Both the position numbers and the translations under genes were made by a program. This document shows, piece after piece, positions 8,942 through 19,821 of a stretch of 64,000 nucleotides of DNA. Numbering within the stretch: position 1 is the stretch's first letter; each line of letters begins with the position of its first letter. This DNA is from Flavobacteriales bacterium (GTDB taxonomy: Bacteria > Bacteroidota > Bacteroidia > CAIKAF01). The notes under the pieces are model-generated. The model did not search any database. It worked only from the letters and a program-made list of their open reading frames with translations, and had not been told where the DNA came from. The stretch lies in assembly GCA_022402535.1 (NCBI GenBank), contig JAKRSD010000032.1:1-64000 (forward strand), given 5' to 3'.

Positions 8942-10390
8942 ATGCGTTCCATACCCTGTTTTTCCGACATCCACATTCACCCCACACTTAAATCGTTTAA
9001 TTCGGGGCATCCTTTACCCTCAAGAAATATGTGGGAAGACTTTGAACACATTAAACCCACCACTCCCGCAGGACGTTTTGCCATCAATAATTCTAAGGAT
9101 GTGGCCAAGTTTTCACAGACCAACTTTTATAACCTTATGCAGGGAAATGTGCGGGTGGCATTCGTTTCTCTTTATCCGCTTGAAAAAGGCTTTCTAAAAC
9201 TGAGAAGTGTGCCGAAAGTGATTACCGGAAAAAAGGGCTTTGATGAATTAACTGCCGTAGCTACCGGTTATGACCCTAAAAAGGTGCGTTATCTGATGAA
9301 AAACGATGATTATTTTGAAGAACTACAGGATGAATATGCTTACCTGAAACAAAACGAAGGTCCCTCACCCTGCGGCAAATACAAGATGAAAATCGTAAAT
9401 ACGTACGGAGAACTTAAAGATATCGCCGAAAACCAACCCAATACCCTGGCGCTGGTAATGAGTATCGAAGGTTCGCATGTATTTTTCAATAAAGCGATGC
9501 TGAGCGGGAAATTAGGCAAAAGAGAGATGAAAGATGAACTGAAAAAGAACATCATTGCCGTAAAAAACTGGGAGAATCCTCCGTTTGTCATGAACCTTTC
9601 GCACCACTTCTATAATGAACTGTGCGGACATGCCAAGAGCTTTAATGTTCTTGTTGGCGAAGGCTTGATAAACCAGAAAAAAGGAATGGAAAGCGGACTC
9701 ACCGGCCTGGGCATTAAAGCCATGAAAGAAATGCTGAGTAACAGCAACGGCAGGCGCATTTATGTGGATACCAAACACATGAGCATGCAGGGTCGGAAAG
9801 AATACTACAACTGGGTACGCAGCTACAATTACCTCAACAAATACGATAACATTCCCATCATCAGTTCGCATACAGGGGTGAACGGCTTCAGAACCATGGC
9901 AGGCTCCGTAATGAAAAAAGACAGTGCGGCCAAAAATGCCAAGAGCCGTTTCTTTAACTGGAGCATAAACCTCAGCGACGAAGAAATCAAAATCATTCAC
10001 GACACCAAAGGAATTATGGGTATCATGTTGGATAAAACCAAACTGGGTGGCGAAAAATTCCTGAAAGAACTGAAACTGGCCCAAAACCAGGAGGAGTATA
10101 AAGATCAGGTGATACAAATCTTTTTTGAGAATGTTTTTCAGGCAGTAAAAGCGATTGGAAAAGCGGATGCCTGGGACACACTGGCCATAGGCTCCGATTT
10201 AGACGGCGGTATAAACACACTAGAAAATTACGATGCCGCCAATAAGTTTCCACAACTTTATGATGACCTGTATTCCTGGCTAAGAAGAAATAAATTTCAA
10301 AAGGCACTTTGGTACGGGCTGAAGGCAGAAGAAATACTGGACAAACTCTTCTACAAAAACACCATGCTGTTTTGTGAGCGCTACCTCTAA
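8942..10390 (+). CDS. Membrane dipeptidase (peptidase family M19)
   Basis: FSDIHIHPTLKSFNSG, LVMSIEGSHVFF, MNLSHHFYNELCGHA, PIISSHTGVNG, AIGSDLDGG; ATG at 8942 preferred over TTG at 8924. Confidence 0.85.
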   Translation: MRSIPCFSDIHIHPTLKSFNSGHPLPSRNMWEDFEHIKPTTPAGRFAINNSKDVAKFSQTNFYNLMQGNVRVAFVSLYPLEKGFLKLRSVPKVITGKKGFDELTAVATGYDPKKVRYLMKNDDYFEELQDEYAYLKQNEGPSPCGKYKMKIVNTYGELKDIAENQPNTLALVMSIEGSHVFFNKAMLSGKLGKREMKDELKKNIIAVKNWENPPFVMNLSHHFYNELCGHAKSFNVLVGEGLINQKKGMESGLTGLGIKAMKEMLSNSNGRRIYVDTKHMSMQGRKEYYNWVRSYNYLNKYDNIPIISSHTGVNGFRTMAGSVMKKDSAAKNAKSRFFNWSINLSDEEIKIIHDTKGIMGIMLDKTKLGGEKFLKELKLAQNQEEYKDQVIQIFFENVFQAVKAIGKADAWDTLAIGSDLDGGINTLENYDAANKFPQLYDDLYSWLRRNKFQKALWYGLKAEEILDKLFYKNTMLFCERYL

Positions 10391-10402
10391 CAGCGGTTTA
10401 TC

Positions 10403-11959
10403 ATGCTGAACTACATTCTGTTTACACTTTATCTGGGCGGATTATTTGCCCTGATTTTTAAAGGAAAATTTTTCAAAAATATTCCTTTAAACAAGTATGT
10501 ACTCCTTACAATATTTGTTTTGAAACTTTCTGCCGGAATCGGGCTGAATATATTATACTCAAGCTACTACAACGATACTTCGCAATCAGACATTCATAAA
10601 TATGTTGATGATGGAATTGCGTTGAAAAATCTTGCTTATGAGGATGTCTCTCTCTTTCTGAACATGATGGCAGGAACCGGCGACGATGCTTTTCTTTCTT
10701 CCGCACATTCGGAAACGCTCAAAAATTGGAATCCGCATAAGGGAGAATATCTGGAAGTTACCGGATATAAAGACAGCAACTTTATACAGTCACAGCGATT
10801 CCTGATTCGGCTAAATGCGCTCATTGCGTTTATTTCCAATGGTTTTTTGCCTATCCATACGCTTTTTATCTGCTTTTTATCCTTTTGGGGCGGTCTGCTT
10901 TTCTTTAAAACATGTATTCATATTGCTCCAGATAAAAAAATGCAGCTTCTGGCCGCTTCCTTTTTGATTCCTTCCGTTTTGCTCTGGAGTTCGGGAATAC
11001 TGAAAGAAAGTATGCTCATCTGGGGCTTAGGACTGATTACTTATGCCGCTTTTTCGCCTTCAGAAAAACGATACAAAATCCTTGCGTTTGTTGGGGGATT
11101 CTTCATTCTGCTCTTCAATTCTATGCACGTTTTGGCGCTCTTTTTTTTCGGGTTGATGATGTATATCGCTTTTAAAAAATACCGAACGAAAGCCTTAATT
11201 ATTCCCGTGTTTTTATTTCTGATAACAGTTTGTGTGCATTACCTAGTACCTGAAAAAAGTCCGTTTGCCTACCTGAGTTCAAAACAGAATTATCAGCAAC
11301 AGATAGGGCGGGGCGGCTATTATTTTTTCAATACAGTCGATAAAAGCTTTCAGATTTGTGTTTCGGAATCAGAAATGGAATATGCCCTTCAATCAGGAAA
11401 TGCTTTTTCAGCCGAACCGACACTTTATTACCTGTCTCCAACTGTGGAATATTCACTTTACGGAACTGGGAAGGTATCCGAAATAAAACTGCCACTGGAC
11501 ACTTATTCGGGCGAATATTATCTGATGTTTCATTTTCCACGTGCAGGCAGTTATATCAATGGTCCCCCGCTGTTTCCTGAACCGGCAGGATGGATAAGTT
11601 ATCTGCCCACAGCCATCAAAAATGTGTTTTGGGAACCCATCGTTTTAGAAAATAAAAACCCGCTATTGTGGTTAACATCCATTGAAAATGCTCTGGTTAT
11701 ACTATTACTTTTGTTTTATTTCTCGAATAAAACAAGTTTCAAAAACATAGATGCTTTTTCTGTTTTCTTGTTTAGTTTTTCGCTGGGATTTTTCTTATTG
11801 ATCGGCTATACCGATGTCATTGCGGGAAATATTCTTCGGCACAAAGCACCCGCCCTGCTCTTTATGGCAGCGGCCTGCGTTATTTCATTTGACGAAAACA
11901 AACTGAAAAAGGTCGGATGGTTTTCAAAATCTAGCGAATCAGATTCACCGAACCCGTAA
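10403..11959 (+). CDS. Polytopic membrane protein of unknown function
   Basis: Long ORF with many hydrophobic segments; no family recognised. Confidence 0.75.
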   Translation: MLNYILFTLYLGGLFALIFKGKFFKNIPLNKYVLLTIFVLKLSAGIGLNILYSSYYNDTSQSDIHKYVDDGIALKNLAYEDVSLFLNMMAGTGDDAFLSSAHSETLKNWNPHKGEYLEVTGYKDSNFIQSQRFLIRLNALIAFISNGFLPIHTLFICFLSFWGGLLFFKTCIHIAPDKKMQLLAASFLIPSVLLWSSGILKESMLIWGLGLITYAAFSPSEKRYKILAFVGGFFILLFNSMHVLALFFFGLMMYIAFKKYRTKALIIPVFLFLITVCVHYLVPEKSPFAYLSSKQNYQQQIGRGGYYFFNTVDKSFQICVSESEMEYALQSGNAFSAEPTLYYLSPTVEYSLYGTGKVSEIKLPLDTYSGEYYLMFHFPRAGSYINGPPLFPEPAGWISYLPTAIKNVFWEPIVLENKNPLLWLTSIENALVILLLLFYFSNKTSFKNIDAFSVFLFSFSLGFFLLIGYTDVIAGNILRHKAPALLFMAAACVISFDENKLKKVGWFSKSSESDSPNP

Positions 11960-14600
11960 CGAAATAATCTTTTTGCTGCCCCAGGGGCCTGTAGCGGATT
12001 TTATAGGCATACAATCCTTGTGGAACTTCTTTACCATTGTTCATAAAACGGCCATTCCAATAGGAAAATAAATCAGGGGTTTCATACACAATCGTTCCCC
12101 ATCGATCATATATAATCAGGTAAAAGTCAGAAATCCACGACATACTGATTTCAAAACGCTCATTAATAAAATCATCGTCGGGCGTGAAGCTGTTAGGGAT
12201 AAAAATCTCAGGTACGGGACGGATGGTAAACGTTTTGGAAAGGGAATCGGTACACCCTGCACCAGAAGTCACAATCTGTGTAATCTGATAAGTACCTGTT
12301 CCCACAATCATATCCGAAAAACTGCAATCGGTCCACGCTTCACCTGTATTCAGATAATAAAGACAGTTTTCACTCAATAAAGCCTCGTTACTTACATTCA
12401 ACAAAGGTATGGTGGTAGTCAGGTTTTCATCCGCTAATGAAAATCCGGCAACCGGTTGTGGATACACGGTGATGAAATTCGTTTTCACTTCGGTGTCCGA
12501 ACATCCATTTTCATCCGTTATGGAAAGGGAAACCGTATAATTTCCGGGATCGGGGTATACATGCACGGGACTATTTTCTGTGCCCGTATTTCCGTCACCA
12601 AAATTCCAGGTAGAAGCAAACGTGGAATTAGAAGTGCTGGCATCGTTAAACTTTACCTGAACCGGCATACAGCCTTCGGTAGGAAGTGCAGTAAAATCAG
12701 CATTGGGCATAGGATAAACCGTAATGTTCAGTGTAGCGGGTGTACTCACACAGTTATTTTCGGTTACTACCAAAGAAACCTGAAATGTACCCGAAGCATC
12801 CCATATAATACCCGACGGATTTTGAACTCCCGATGTTGGGGTATTCGCATTCTGGAATGTCCAATCGAAAATAGTTCCGGGAGCATAATTGGTATTGGGA
12901 GAAAAACTGAATGAATTGCCTGTTAAGCATTGCGCATTGGCATTGGCTGTAAAATCCGCCGGCGGATTCAGATAAAACGTAACGATAGCCGTATCGCGTG
13001 CGGTGCATCCATCCAGTTCAGCCTCAAACCAATAGGCACCCGTTGTAGAAACCGTAATGGATGGTCCGTTTGAATTATCACTCCAGGTGAGCAAAGTTCC
13101 ATTAGTCTGTGCGGTAAGTGTTACAGGCGTTCCTACGCAACTTTGCTGGTCAGGTCCTAAGGAAACCTGAGGAAGCGGTTTTACAAAAAGTTCTGTAGTC
13201 ACCAGACTGTCGCATCCGGATACGCTCTGATACATATCCTGATAAGCTCCTGTGCTGCCTTGTGCCGCACCGCCCACAAATAATGTCTGCCCTTGGCAGA
13301 TAGTATCAAACAACGTAATCTGATATTGATTAACAATAGCCACCTGAACCGTGTCGCTTTCGCCTAAGCAGCCATTGAGCGAATAGGTAAGGCTATAATT
13401 CCCTTCCTCATTTATTGTGGCAGCACCCACCGAAAATTGGTTAGCATTCGGGGTTCCTGCCCCAGGAGCACTCCAGTTAAACGTAGCTCCCGGAACTGCC
13501 GGAGTAGTTACATTAAACGGATTTCCCAAACATACCTGAGCGGGGGCGGTCAATACCAAATCTGGGATAGCGGGAGTAACATTTATAGTAAGCGGAGCCC
13601 TTGTACATCCTTCGTTGTCCGGAGTAACCGTGTATGTTCCGGCATAAGCATTACTCGGGTTTTGAATAACGGCTGGATTACCTGTTACCTGATTACCGGC
13701 AGGCGTATTCCAGATATAGGTATAACCGGGATGATTAGAGCCCGAAAGCACCAAAGAATCAATATTTAAACAAAGTGCATTATTGGTAGATAATGTAATG
13801 CTTGGGTTAATCGTTGCTGAAGGAATAAGATTATAAAGGGCATTCACTTCCTGGGCATTAATTACCCGGTTATAAATGCGGATATCATCTAATCTTCCGG
13901 GACCATACATTAAATCGCTCAGTGGATTCCACACATTGGTTCCCCCGCCAAAAACGAGTGGCCTGTTATTGGGAACTAATGCATTCACACGGGGCCATTG
14001 CCCCATATACACATTATTCAAATAATGCTGAATATGCGTAGCGTTGACAATGAATACGGCATGATACCAAATTCCGGTTTGAATGGCCGATAAATTTTCA
14101 TAAAAACCACCGGGATTGGTCGGATCTCCATTCACCAACCTGTACCACAACATCAATGTGGAATCGGGTTCTTTTCTGAAATATATGTGCCAACCTGTAT
14201 TAGCGGGACCGCTCATGTAATCCATTTTGGAAATCATGTAACGCTCTTTAGTGCCTACTGGCACTTCACAGACCTGAAACCAAAAGGATATAGACATTCG
14301 ATTGGTAGGAAAATCAAAACTTGATGAATTGGGTACAACAATATTGTTGTTTACTGCATCAAACTCATAACACGAAGCGGCATTTCCGCCCCGGTCGGTT
14401 CTGAGTGTTGCACCGTTCACCGTACCGTTGTTGCCGTTTCCGGTTAAATCGGTGGCATCACCCGTAAAATCATAGTGAGCCACTAACCCGTTCGTAAGGT
14501 TTACCTGAGCCGGAGAAATTCCCCAAACGGCAAACGAGAGAATAAATAAAGCTATGGTTATGTGCCTGTTCACTTTGTAAAAATTCGAGCGAAAATACAC
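11931..14600 (-). CDS. LamG-like and PKD domain protein with gliding-motility-associated (T9SS type B) C-terminal domain
   Basis: LVAHYDFTGDATDLTGNGNNGTVNGATL LamG-type start, FGDGNTGTENSPVHVYPDPGNYTVSLSITD PKD, FIPNSFTPDDDFINERFEI...YDRWGTIVYET...VTGSVNLIR. Confidence 0.92.
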   Translation of the reverse strand: MYFRSNFYKVNRHITIALFILSFAVWGISPAQVNLTNGLVAHYDFTGDATDLTGNGNNGTVNGATLRTDRGGNAASCYEFDAVNNNIVVPNSSSFDFPTNRMSISFWFQVCEVPVGTKERYMISKMDYMSGPANTGWHIYFRKEPDSTLMLWYRLVNGDPTNPGGFYENLSAIQTGIWYHAVFIVNATHIQHYLNNVYMGQWPRVNALVPNNRPLVFGGGTNVWNPLSDLMYGPGRLDDIRIYNRVINAQEVNALYNLIPSATINPSITLSTNNALCLNIDSLVLSGSNHPGYTYIWNTPAGNQVTGNPAVIQNPSNAYAGTYTVTPDNEGCTRAPLTINVTPAIPDLVLTAPAQVCLGNPFNVTTPAVPGATFNWSAPGAGTPNANQFSVGAATINEEGNYSLTYSLNGCLGESDTVQVAIVNQYQITLFDTICQGQTLFVGGAAQGSTGAYQDMYQSVSGCDSLVTTELFVKPLPQVSLGPDQQSCVGTPVTLTAQTNGTLLTWSDNSNGPSITVSTTGAYWFEAELDGCTARDTAIVTFYLNPPADFTANANAQCLTGNSFSFSPNTNYAPGTIFDWTFQNANTPTSGVQNPSGIIWDASGTFQVSLVVTENNCVSTPATLNITVYPMPNADFTALPTEGCMPVQVKFNDASTSNSTFASTWNFGDGNTGTENSPVHVYPDPGNYTVSLSITDENGCSDTEVKTNFITVYPQPVAGFSLADENLTTTIPLLNVSNEALLSENCLYYLNTGEAWTDCSFSDMIVGTGTYQITQIVTSGAGCTDSLSKTFTIRPVPEIFIPNSFTPDDDFINERFEISMSWISDFYLIIYDRWGTIVYETPDLFSYWNGRFMNNGKEVPQGLYAYKIRYRPLGQQKDYFVTGSVNLIR

Positions 14601-14683
14601 AAGAAATGAAGAATAAAAAAGGAAAATGGAAAAGGTTTGTTATAAAAACTTAACCGTCGCATCTACCTGAAAAACAAAGCGTA

Positions 14684-15439
14684 TCAGGAAAAATCAATGG
14701 AATACAACAAGGGCCTGGAAGGGGCGGCATCATTTTCGAAGGGAGCAGTTTGTAATTCCAGCAGATAAAACCCGTCTTTTATATCGTCCGGAACATAAAT
14801 TAATTCCGTAATGGTTTTATGTTCATTGCATCGGTCGGGCAAACCCCAAAACGCTTTATGGGCCATCAGCATACCCCCGTCCGATTCTCTGTCCACAGAA
14901 GGTAAATCTATCAGAAAATGGTTTACGCCTGCGGCAGACAAATAATTCATCACTTCATGATGAACATAGGGTGGATTAGAGCCCCCGTAAACATGCGATT
15001 TTTTACTTTCATGATTGGGTAATGTGCGAACAATTACCGCCTCTATTCCTTCTCCCGGAATAAACAGTTCTTTAAAAGCCGCCGGCATGATCACATCATC
15101 GCCGTTGGCCATAGTATCGGGTTTAACGCTTAACAGTAAGGCAAAGAAAAAATAACGTTCAAGAGACAGGTTTACACTCTGGGCTTCGCGGGTAATGTGC
15201 CCCACACATTCGGTATGGGTTCCGTTTCCGTGCGGATTAAATGTGATGTTTTTAAAATTTACGGAGCCGCCCTGTTTCACTTCTCCTTTGAATTTGCCCG
15301 CGATAAGAGGTTCTATCATTGGCGGTTCACAGCCATAAGCCGACAACTCAGACTGGGCTGAAACCGGCAGACTGATATCCATGGGTTGATACAAATCCAC
15401 CCTAAAAATTTTGTTTCTAAACGTAATTCTTGCTTTCAA
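14684..15439 (-). CDS. Cyclase family protein (kynurenine formamidase-like)
   Basis: FNPHGNGTHTECVGHI (HGTHxE/D...H motif) and general cyclase fold. Confidence 0.78.
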   Translation of the reverse strand: MKARITFRNKIFRVDLYQPMDISLPVSAQSELSAYGCEPPMIEPLIAGKFKGEVKQGGSVNFKNITFNPHGNGTHTECVGHITREAQSVNLSLERYFFFALLLSVKPDTMANGDDVIMPAAFKELFIPGEGIEAVIVRTLPNHESKKSHVYGGSNPPYVHHEVMNYLSAAGVNHFLIDLPSVDRESDGGMLMAHKAFWGLPDRCNEHKTITELIYVPDDIKDGFYLLELQTAPFENDAAPSRPLLYSIDFS

Positions 15440-15505
15440 CGCTCCCCTTTGAAGGGCTAAAGTAGCGAAGTTTTTCAGATATCCAAACCCTACGGCCGGT
15501 TCTGT

Positions 15506-16093
15506 CTATTCAAACCATTCTACTTTGTTCATCCAAATTCCGCGGCGGGTAGGTTCGGGCCATTCTCCTTCTGGATAACCCACATACAGAAAACCCAAAA
15601 ATTTATCCTTATCGCCCAGTTTCATGTATTCGTGCATTTCTTTGCTGAAAGCAAATCCGCCGGTTCCCCAAAAACAGCCCAGCCCATAAGCTGCCGCCAC
15701 GAGCGAAAAATTCTGCACGGCACAGCCCACCGCCAATATTTCCTCCACTTCCGGAATTACTTCGGTTTCCTGCCTTTTCATCCACACACCTACTATATAA
15801 CTGCCCCGTTTGGCTCTTTCCAAAAAACCGTTGTAGGTATCGGGCAAAAACTTTTCTTCGGGGGTTTTGGCTTTATACAAATCGGCATTAAACTGCATCA
15901 GTTCCTCTTTGGCCTTGCCGCCAAACACTTTAAATCGCCAGGGTTCCGTGTTGGCATGGGTGGGCGCCCAATTTGCCGCCTGTATCATGGCTTCAATCTG
16001 CTCTCGGTGCACTTTACGCTGACTAATTTTCAACGGTTTTATGCTTCTGCGGTCTTTAATCAGGTTTTGTATTTCGGTGAGGTTGTATCGCAT
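15506..16093 (-). CDS. Nitroreductase family protein
   Basis: LIKDRRSIKPLKI, AANWAPTHANTEPWRFKVF, AAYGLGCFWGTGG; start set at Met19 because a promoter box lies within the longer ORF. Confidence 0.88.
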   Translation of the reverse strand: MRYNLTEIQNLIKDRRSIKPLKISQRKVHREQIEAMIQAANWAPTHANTEPWRFKVFGGKAKEELMQFNADLYKAKTPEEKFLPDTYNGFLERAKRGSYIVGVWMKRQETEVIPEVEEILAVGCAVQNFSLVAAAYGLGCFWGTGGFAFSKEMHEYMKLGDKDKFLGFLYVGYPEGEWPEPTRRGIWMNKVEWFE

Positions 16094-16134
16094 CTGTTTA
16101 TTTTGATAAATTTGAAAATCTAAAACAAAGTGTG

Positions 16135-16142
16135 CAAAAGTA
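16135..16142 (-). promoter_or_regulatory. -7 element TACTTTTG of the nitroreductase gene
   Basis: Exact TAnnTTTG on the minus strand. Confidence 0.55.
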
Positions 16143-16168
16143 ACCATAGAACAACTTATTTGGTCTTC

Positions 16169-17734
16169 ATGAAAAGAGAATTCTTATTGTGTTTTTTTCT
16201 TCTGCTGACCAAAGCCGTTCAATGCCAGGTTGAATTTTTACCTTCTCAAATATTCGATAATACATATTTCAACTGCGACACACTCTGGGTAACAGATACT
16301 GTGCATGTTCATGAAGGTGCAGAGCTTCACATCAGCGGGCAAACCAAAGTTCTGTTTTCTGGGGCTTTCCCGATATGGATAAATGGCCGTTTTACCGTTA
16401 CCGGCGATTCAGCAGACCCGGTCATTTTTGCTCCTGCCGACACTACGGGATGGCATGAAATCTTTTCGGATTCCGGCGGATGGCCGGGCATCAGATTGTC
16501 AGGAAATAATGCCGGCAAAAAAGCTGATATATCTCATGCCCGTTTTCTATTTGCTAAAAACATCGGACTGAATAATGGTTATGGAGGCGCTTTTTTTGCC
16601 CGTAATACTTCTGAAATCAATTTTTCACATGTTACTTTCTCCCATTGTATGGCTATGAGAGGCGGAGCCGTGTATATGCGAAAAGTTCCAATAGCGGTTG
16701 TTACAAACTCTGCATTTTATTACAACAACCTCACTAACTCTATTTCAACAGCCGGTAGCGCGGTTCATCTTGCCGATTCTGTAAATTCATACTGGTATAA
16801 AAATCATTTTGAATATAATGGGCGTGAAATGGTTTATATATACGACAGCACATCGGGAATGTGGATTGGATACGCAACCGGCAGTGTGTTCAGAAGCACC
16901 GCCGAAAGCGGTCTGCCGCCTTCTACCCATACATCTTCTCATAAAATCGAATCAAACACATTTGTCAACAACTATGCTTCAGCTTCCGTAATCAATATTT
17001 TCAGCCGATTCATTTATATTTATAATAACCTGATAGTAAGCAACGAAGGATCAGGCATAGACGGCGGTATATATGCACGGGGAATCATAGCAAACAATCT
17101 GTTGGCTAACCATACAGGACCTCCGATATATTCCAACAACGAACATTTAAAATACTACGGCAATATCTTTTGGAATAATTACGGAAACAATTCATCCTTT
17201 GCCGATTACCAAAATGCACAATATAACATAAGCCAGTTCGCTTTGCCGGGCATCGGAAATATTTCAGAAATACCCGATTTTGAAAACCCGGTATGGGCCT
17301 ATGGCATTGACCCGATGGCAAATGAAGCCGATTGGAGACTTAAAGAAAACAGCCCGGGAATTGATGCCGGCCCCAACGACACATCAGGTTTATATCTTCC
17401 TGAATGGGATGCATGGAATAATCCCCGTATATCAGGAAATCGTGTGGACATTGGTCCATTTGAATTGCCACAGCCTTGGAAAATAGATGCATCAATCCTT
17501 TATCCATCCGTTTCTGTATTTCCAAACCCTTGCAGAGATATACTGACGCTTGGTTTTCCAATTTCAAACGAATCTTTTTCGGTGAGGGTATTTTCTGCAT
17601 CAGGTGCCACAATTTCTCTTCCATTCAACAATAATCAAGTGGATGTTTCACCGCTTGCTCCGGGGAATTACACAGGATTGATTTTAAAACACAATCGACC
17701 CGAAGCCATTTTTACATTCAGTGTGATCAGATAA
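16169..17734 (+). CDS. Right-handed beta-helix (pectate-lyase-like) protein with T9SS type A sorting domain
   Basis: Signal [41 protein letters not shown]...GGAVYMRK...NSAFYYNN repeats; C-terminal [16 protein letters not shown]. Confidence 0.82.
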   Translation: MKREFLLCFFLLLTKAVQCQVEFLPSQIFDNTYFNCDTLWVTDTVHVHEGAELHISGQTKVLFSGAFPIWINGRFTVTGDSADPVIFAPADTTGWHEIFSDSGGWPGIRLSGNNAGKKADISHARFLFAKNIGLNNGYGGAFFARNTSEINFSHVTFSHCMAMRGGAVYMRKVPIAVVTNSAFYYNNLTNSISTAGSAVHLADSVNSYWYKNHFEYNGREMVYIYDSTSGMWIGYATGSVFRSTAESGLPPSTHTSSHKIESNTFVNNYASASVINIFSRFIYIYNNLIVSNEGSGIDGGIYARGIIANNLLANHTGPPIYSNNEHLKYYGNIFWNNYGNNSSFADYQNAQYNISQFALPGIGNISEIPDFENPVWAYGIDPMANEADWRLKENSPGIDAGPNDTSGLYLPEWDAWNNPRISGNRVDIGPFELPQPWKIDASILYPSVSVFPNPCRDILTLGFPISNESFSVRVFSASGATISLPFNNNQVDVSPLAPGNYTGLILKHNRPEAIFTFSVIR

Positions 17735-17778
17735 TTTTAACCGGAACAAAGCGACCTATTTTAATCAGGCAAATCCCT

Positions 17779-17786
17779 TACTTTTG
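17779..17786 (+). promoter_or_regulatory. -7 element TACTTTTG of pyrD
   Basis: Exact TAnnTTTG ending 4 nt before the pyrD ATG. Confidence 0.55.
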
Positions 17787-17790
17787 CCGC

Positions 17791-18816
17791 ATGTATTCCA
17801 TCATCCGCTTTTTTCTGTTCCGTTTCGACCCCGAAAAAATTCATGAATTCACCTTTGAATGCATACGCATTGCGCACAAAATTCCGGGTATGCGAGCGCT
17901 TCTCCGTGCTATTTATACCGTGAATCATCCTGCATTAAAACGTACCGTTTTCGGACTGGAATTTCCCAATCCCGTGGGATTGGCTGCGGGTTTTGATAAA
18001 AATGCGGCCCTTTTTGATGAATTGGCGTCTTTCGGTTTCGGATTTGTAGAAATCGGCACCGTTACGCCTCTTCCCCAACCCGGAAACGACAAACCCAGAC
18101 TATTCAGACTCTCGGAAGATAAAGCACTCATTAACAGGATGGGGTTCAACAACAAAGGAGCAGAAACGGCTGCCGCAAGACTGCGGTTCCGCAAAAAAGA
18201 CGGCCCCATCATCGGGGGAAACATCGGTAAAAACAAAGTAACCGCCAATGAAGATGCGGGATCAGATTACCTCAAATGCCTGCGTGCATTGCATGAAAAT
18301 GTAGATTATTTCACCGTGAATGTAAGCTCTCCGAACACCCCCGGATTAAGGGCTTTGCAGGACAAAGAACCGCTGATGAAAATTCTGCACGAACTTAAAG
18401 AAGAAAACAGCCGTTTTCAACACCCAAAACCCATTCTGCTCAAAATTGCTCCCGACCTCAGCAATGAACAATTGGATGACATTATTGAAATCGTAAGGGA
18501 AACTAAAATTGACGGGGTAATAGCCACTAACACCACCTTATCCAGAGAAGGCCTTCAATCGGCCAACCGCAATGAAACCGGCGGACTGAGCGGAGCACCG
18601 GTTACCCAAAGGGCTACGGAAGTAATCCGTTACCTCAAAAACAAATCAAATCATGCGTTTCCGGTTATCGGCGTGGGTGGAATCATGAGCGTGCAGGATG
18701 CCCTGGATAAAATAGATGCCGGAGCCGATCTTATTCAACTTTATACCGGATTTGTGTATGAAGGTCCGGGTTTGGTAAAAGCCATCAACAAAGCCCTGCT
18801 GAAACGTTCGGTTTAA
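17791..18816 (+). CDS. pyrD: Dihydroorotate dehydrogenase (quinone)
   Basis: [98 protein letters not shown]. Confidence 0.96.
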   Translation: MYSIIRFFLFRFDPEKIHEFTFECIRIAHKIPGMRALLRAIYTVNHPALKRTVFGLEFPNPVGLAAGFDKNAALFDELASFGFGFVEIGTVTPLPQPGNDKPRLFRLSEDKALINRMGFNNKGAETAAARLRFRKKDGPIIGGNIGKNKVTANEDAGSDYLKCLRALHENVDYFTVNVSSPNTPGLRALQDKEPLMKILHELKEENSRFQHPKPILLKIAPDLSNEQLDDIIEIVRETKIDGVIATNTTLSREGLQSANRNETGGLSGAPVTQRATEVIRYLKNKSNHAFPVIGVGGIMSVQDALDKIDAGADLIQLYTGFVYEGPGLVKAINKALLKRSV

Positions 18817-19754
18817 AACGGCCGGAAAGTTTGAATTACGGAATTGTATTCGGCAATCATACTGTTCACCACCGAAGCCGCCGGTTCCACACTGCGGATG
18901 CGGGCACTCACTTGGCCGATTTCCAGTTCGCCTTCGGCCAAATCACCTTCCATCATTCCTTTTTTGGCGCGGGCCCTGCCCAGAATTTCTTTTAATTCTT
19001 CAACTGTGGCACAGCGGGACTGCGCTTCAAAAACCCGGGCATAAAATTCATTTTTGATTAATCGTACAGGCGTAATTTCTTTAAGGGTCAATACCGTATC
19101 GCCCTCTCCTGTTTCACAGATTCTGTTTTTAAAATTATCGTGTGCTGAACTTTCTATCGTAGCCGCAAACCGGCTTCCCACCTGCACGCCTTCCGCACCT
19201 AGGGCAAAGGCGGCAGCCATCGTTTTTCCGCAGGAAATTCCGCCTGCAGCCATCACCGGAATTTTTACGGCCTCGGAAACCGCCGGAATCAGGCACAGTG
19301 TGGTGGTTTCTTCGCGACCGTTGTGTCCACCCGCCTCAAAACCTTCCGCCACCACGGCATCTACGCCGGCCGCTTCCGATTTCAGAGCAAATTTGGTACT
19401 CGAAACCACATGCACCACCACTTTTCCTTCGGCTTTGAGTTTAGCCGTCCAGGTGGCCGGATTACCGGCAGAAGTAAACACCACGGGCACATTTTCTTCC
19501 GATATAATCTGCATAATTTCTTCAATATTAGGGTATAGAAGCGGTACGTTTACCCCAAAAGGTTTACCGGTGGCGGCTTTACATTTGCGGATATGTTCGC
19601 GCAATACATCGGGATACATAGAACCGGCACCGATTAATCCCAAACCGCCGGCATTGCTCACCGCCGAGGCCAGTCTCCAACCCGAACACCAGATCATTCC
19701 GCCCTGAATAATGGGATATTGAATATTGAACAGAGAACAAATTCGATTTTGCAT
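18813..19754 (-). CDS. Nitronate monooxygenase / FabK-like flavoprotein
   Basis: [91 protein letters not shown]. Confidence 0.9.
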   Translation of the reverse strand: MQNRICSLFNIQYPIIQGGMIWCSGWRLASAVSNAGGLGLIGAGSMYPDVLREHIRKCKAATGKPFGVNVPLLYPNIEEIMQIISEENVPVVFTSAGNPATWTAKLKAEGKVVVHVVSSTKFALKSEAAGVDAVVAEGFEAGGHNGREETTTLCLIPAVSEAVKIPVMAAGGISCGKTMAAAFALGAEGVQVGSRFAATIESSAHDNFKNRICETGEGDTVLTLKEITPVRLIKNEFYARVFEAQSRCATVEELKEILGRARAKKGMMEGDLAEGELEIGQVSARIRSVEPAASVVNSMIAEYNSVIQTFRPF

Positions 19755-19821
19755 AATTATGAGAAATGTAACGGCCAAAGATGCATTATTTTCTACACCC
19801 TTAACCTATATAAAAGTATCC

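Noticed and set aside
9512-10117. 201-aa antisense ORF inside the M19 dipeptidase gene
   Set aside because: Lies wholly within a clearly conserved gene on the other strand; no family motif; shadow ORF.
12456-12914. 152-aa + strand ORF opposite the LamG/PKD protein
   Set aside because: Antisense to PKD repeats; no signal, no promoter, no recognised domain.
15632-16123. 163-aa + strand ORF opposite nitroreductase
   Set aside because: Shadow of a conserved gene.
19054-19707. 217-aa + strand ORF opposite the nitronate monooxygenase gene
   Set aside because: Shadow ORF with Ala/Ser/Pro/Thr-rich composition produced by the antisense frame of a conserved flavoenzyme.
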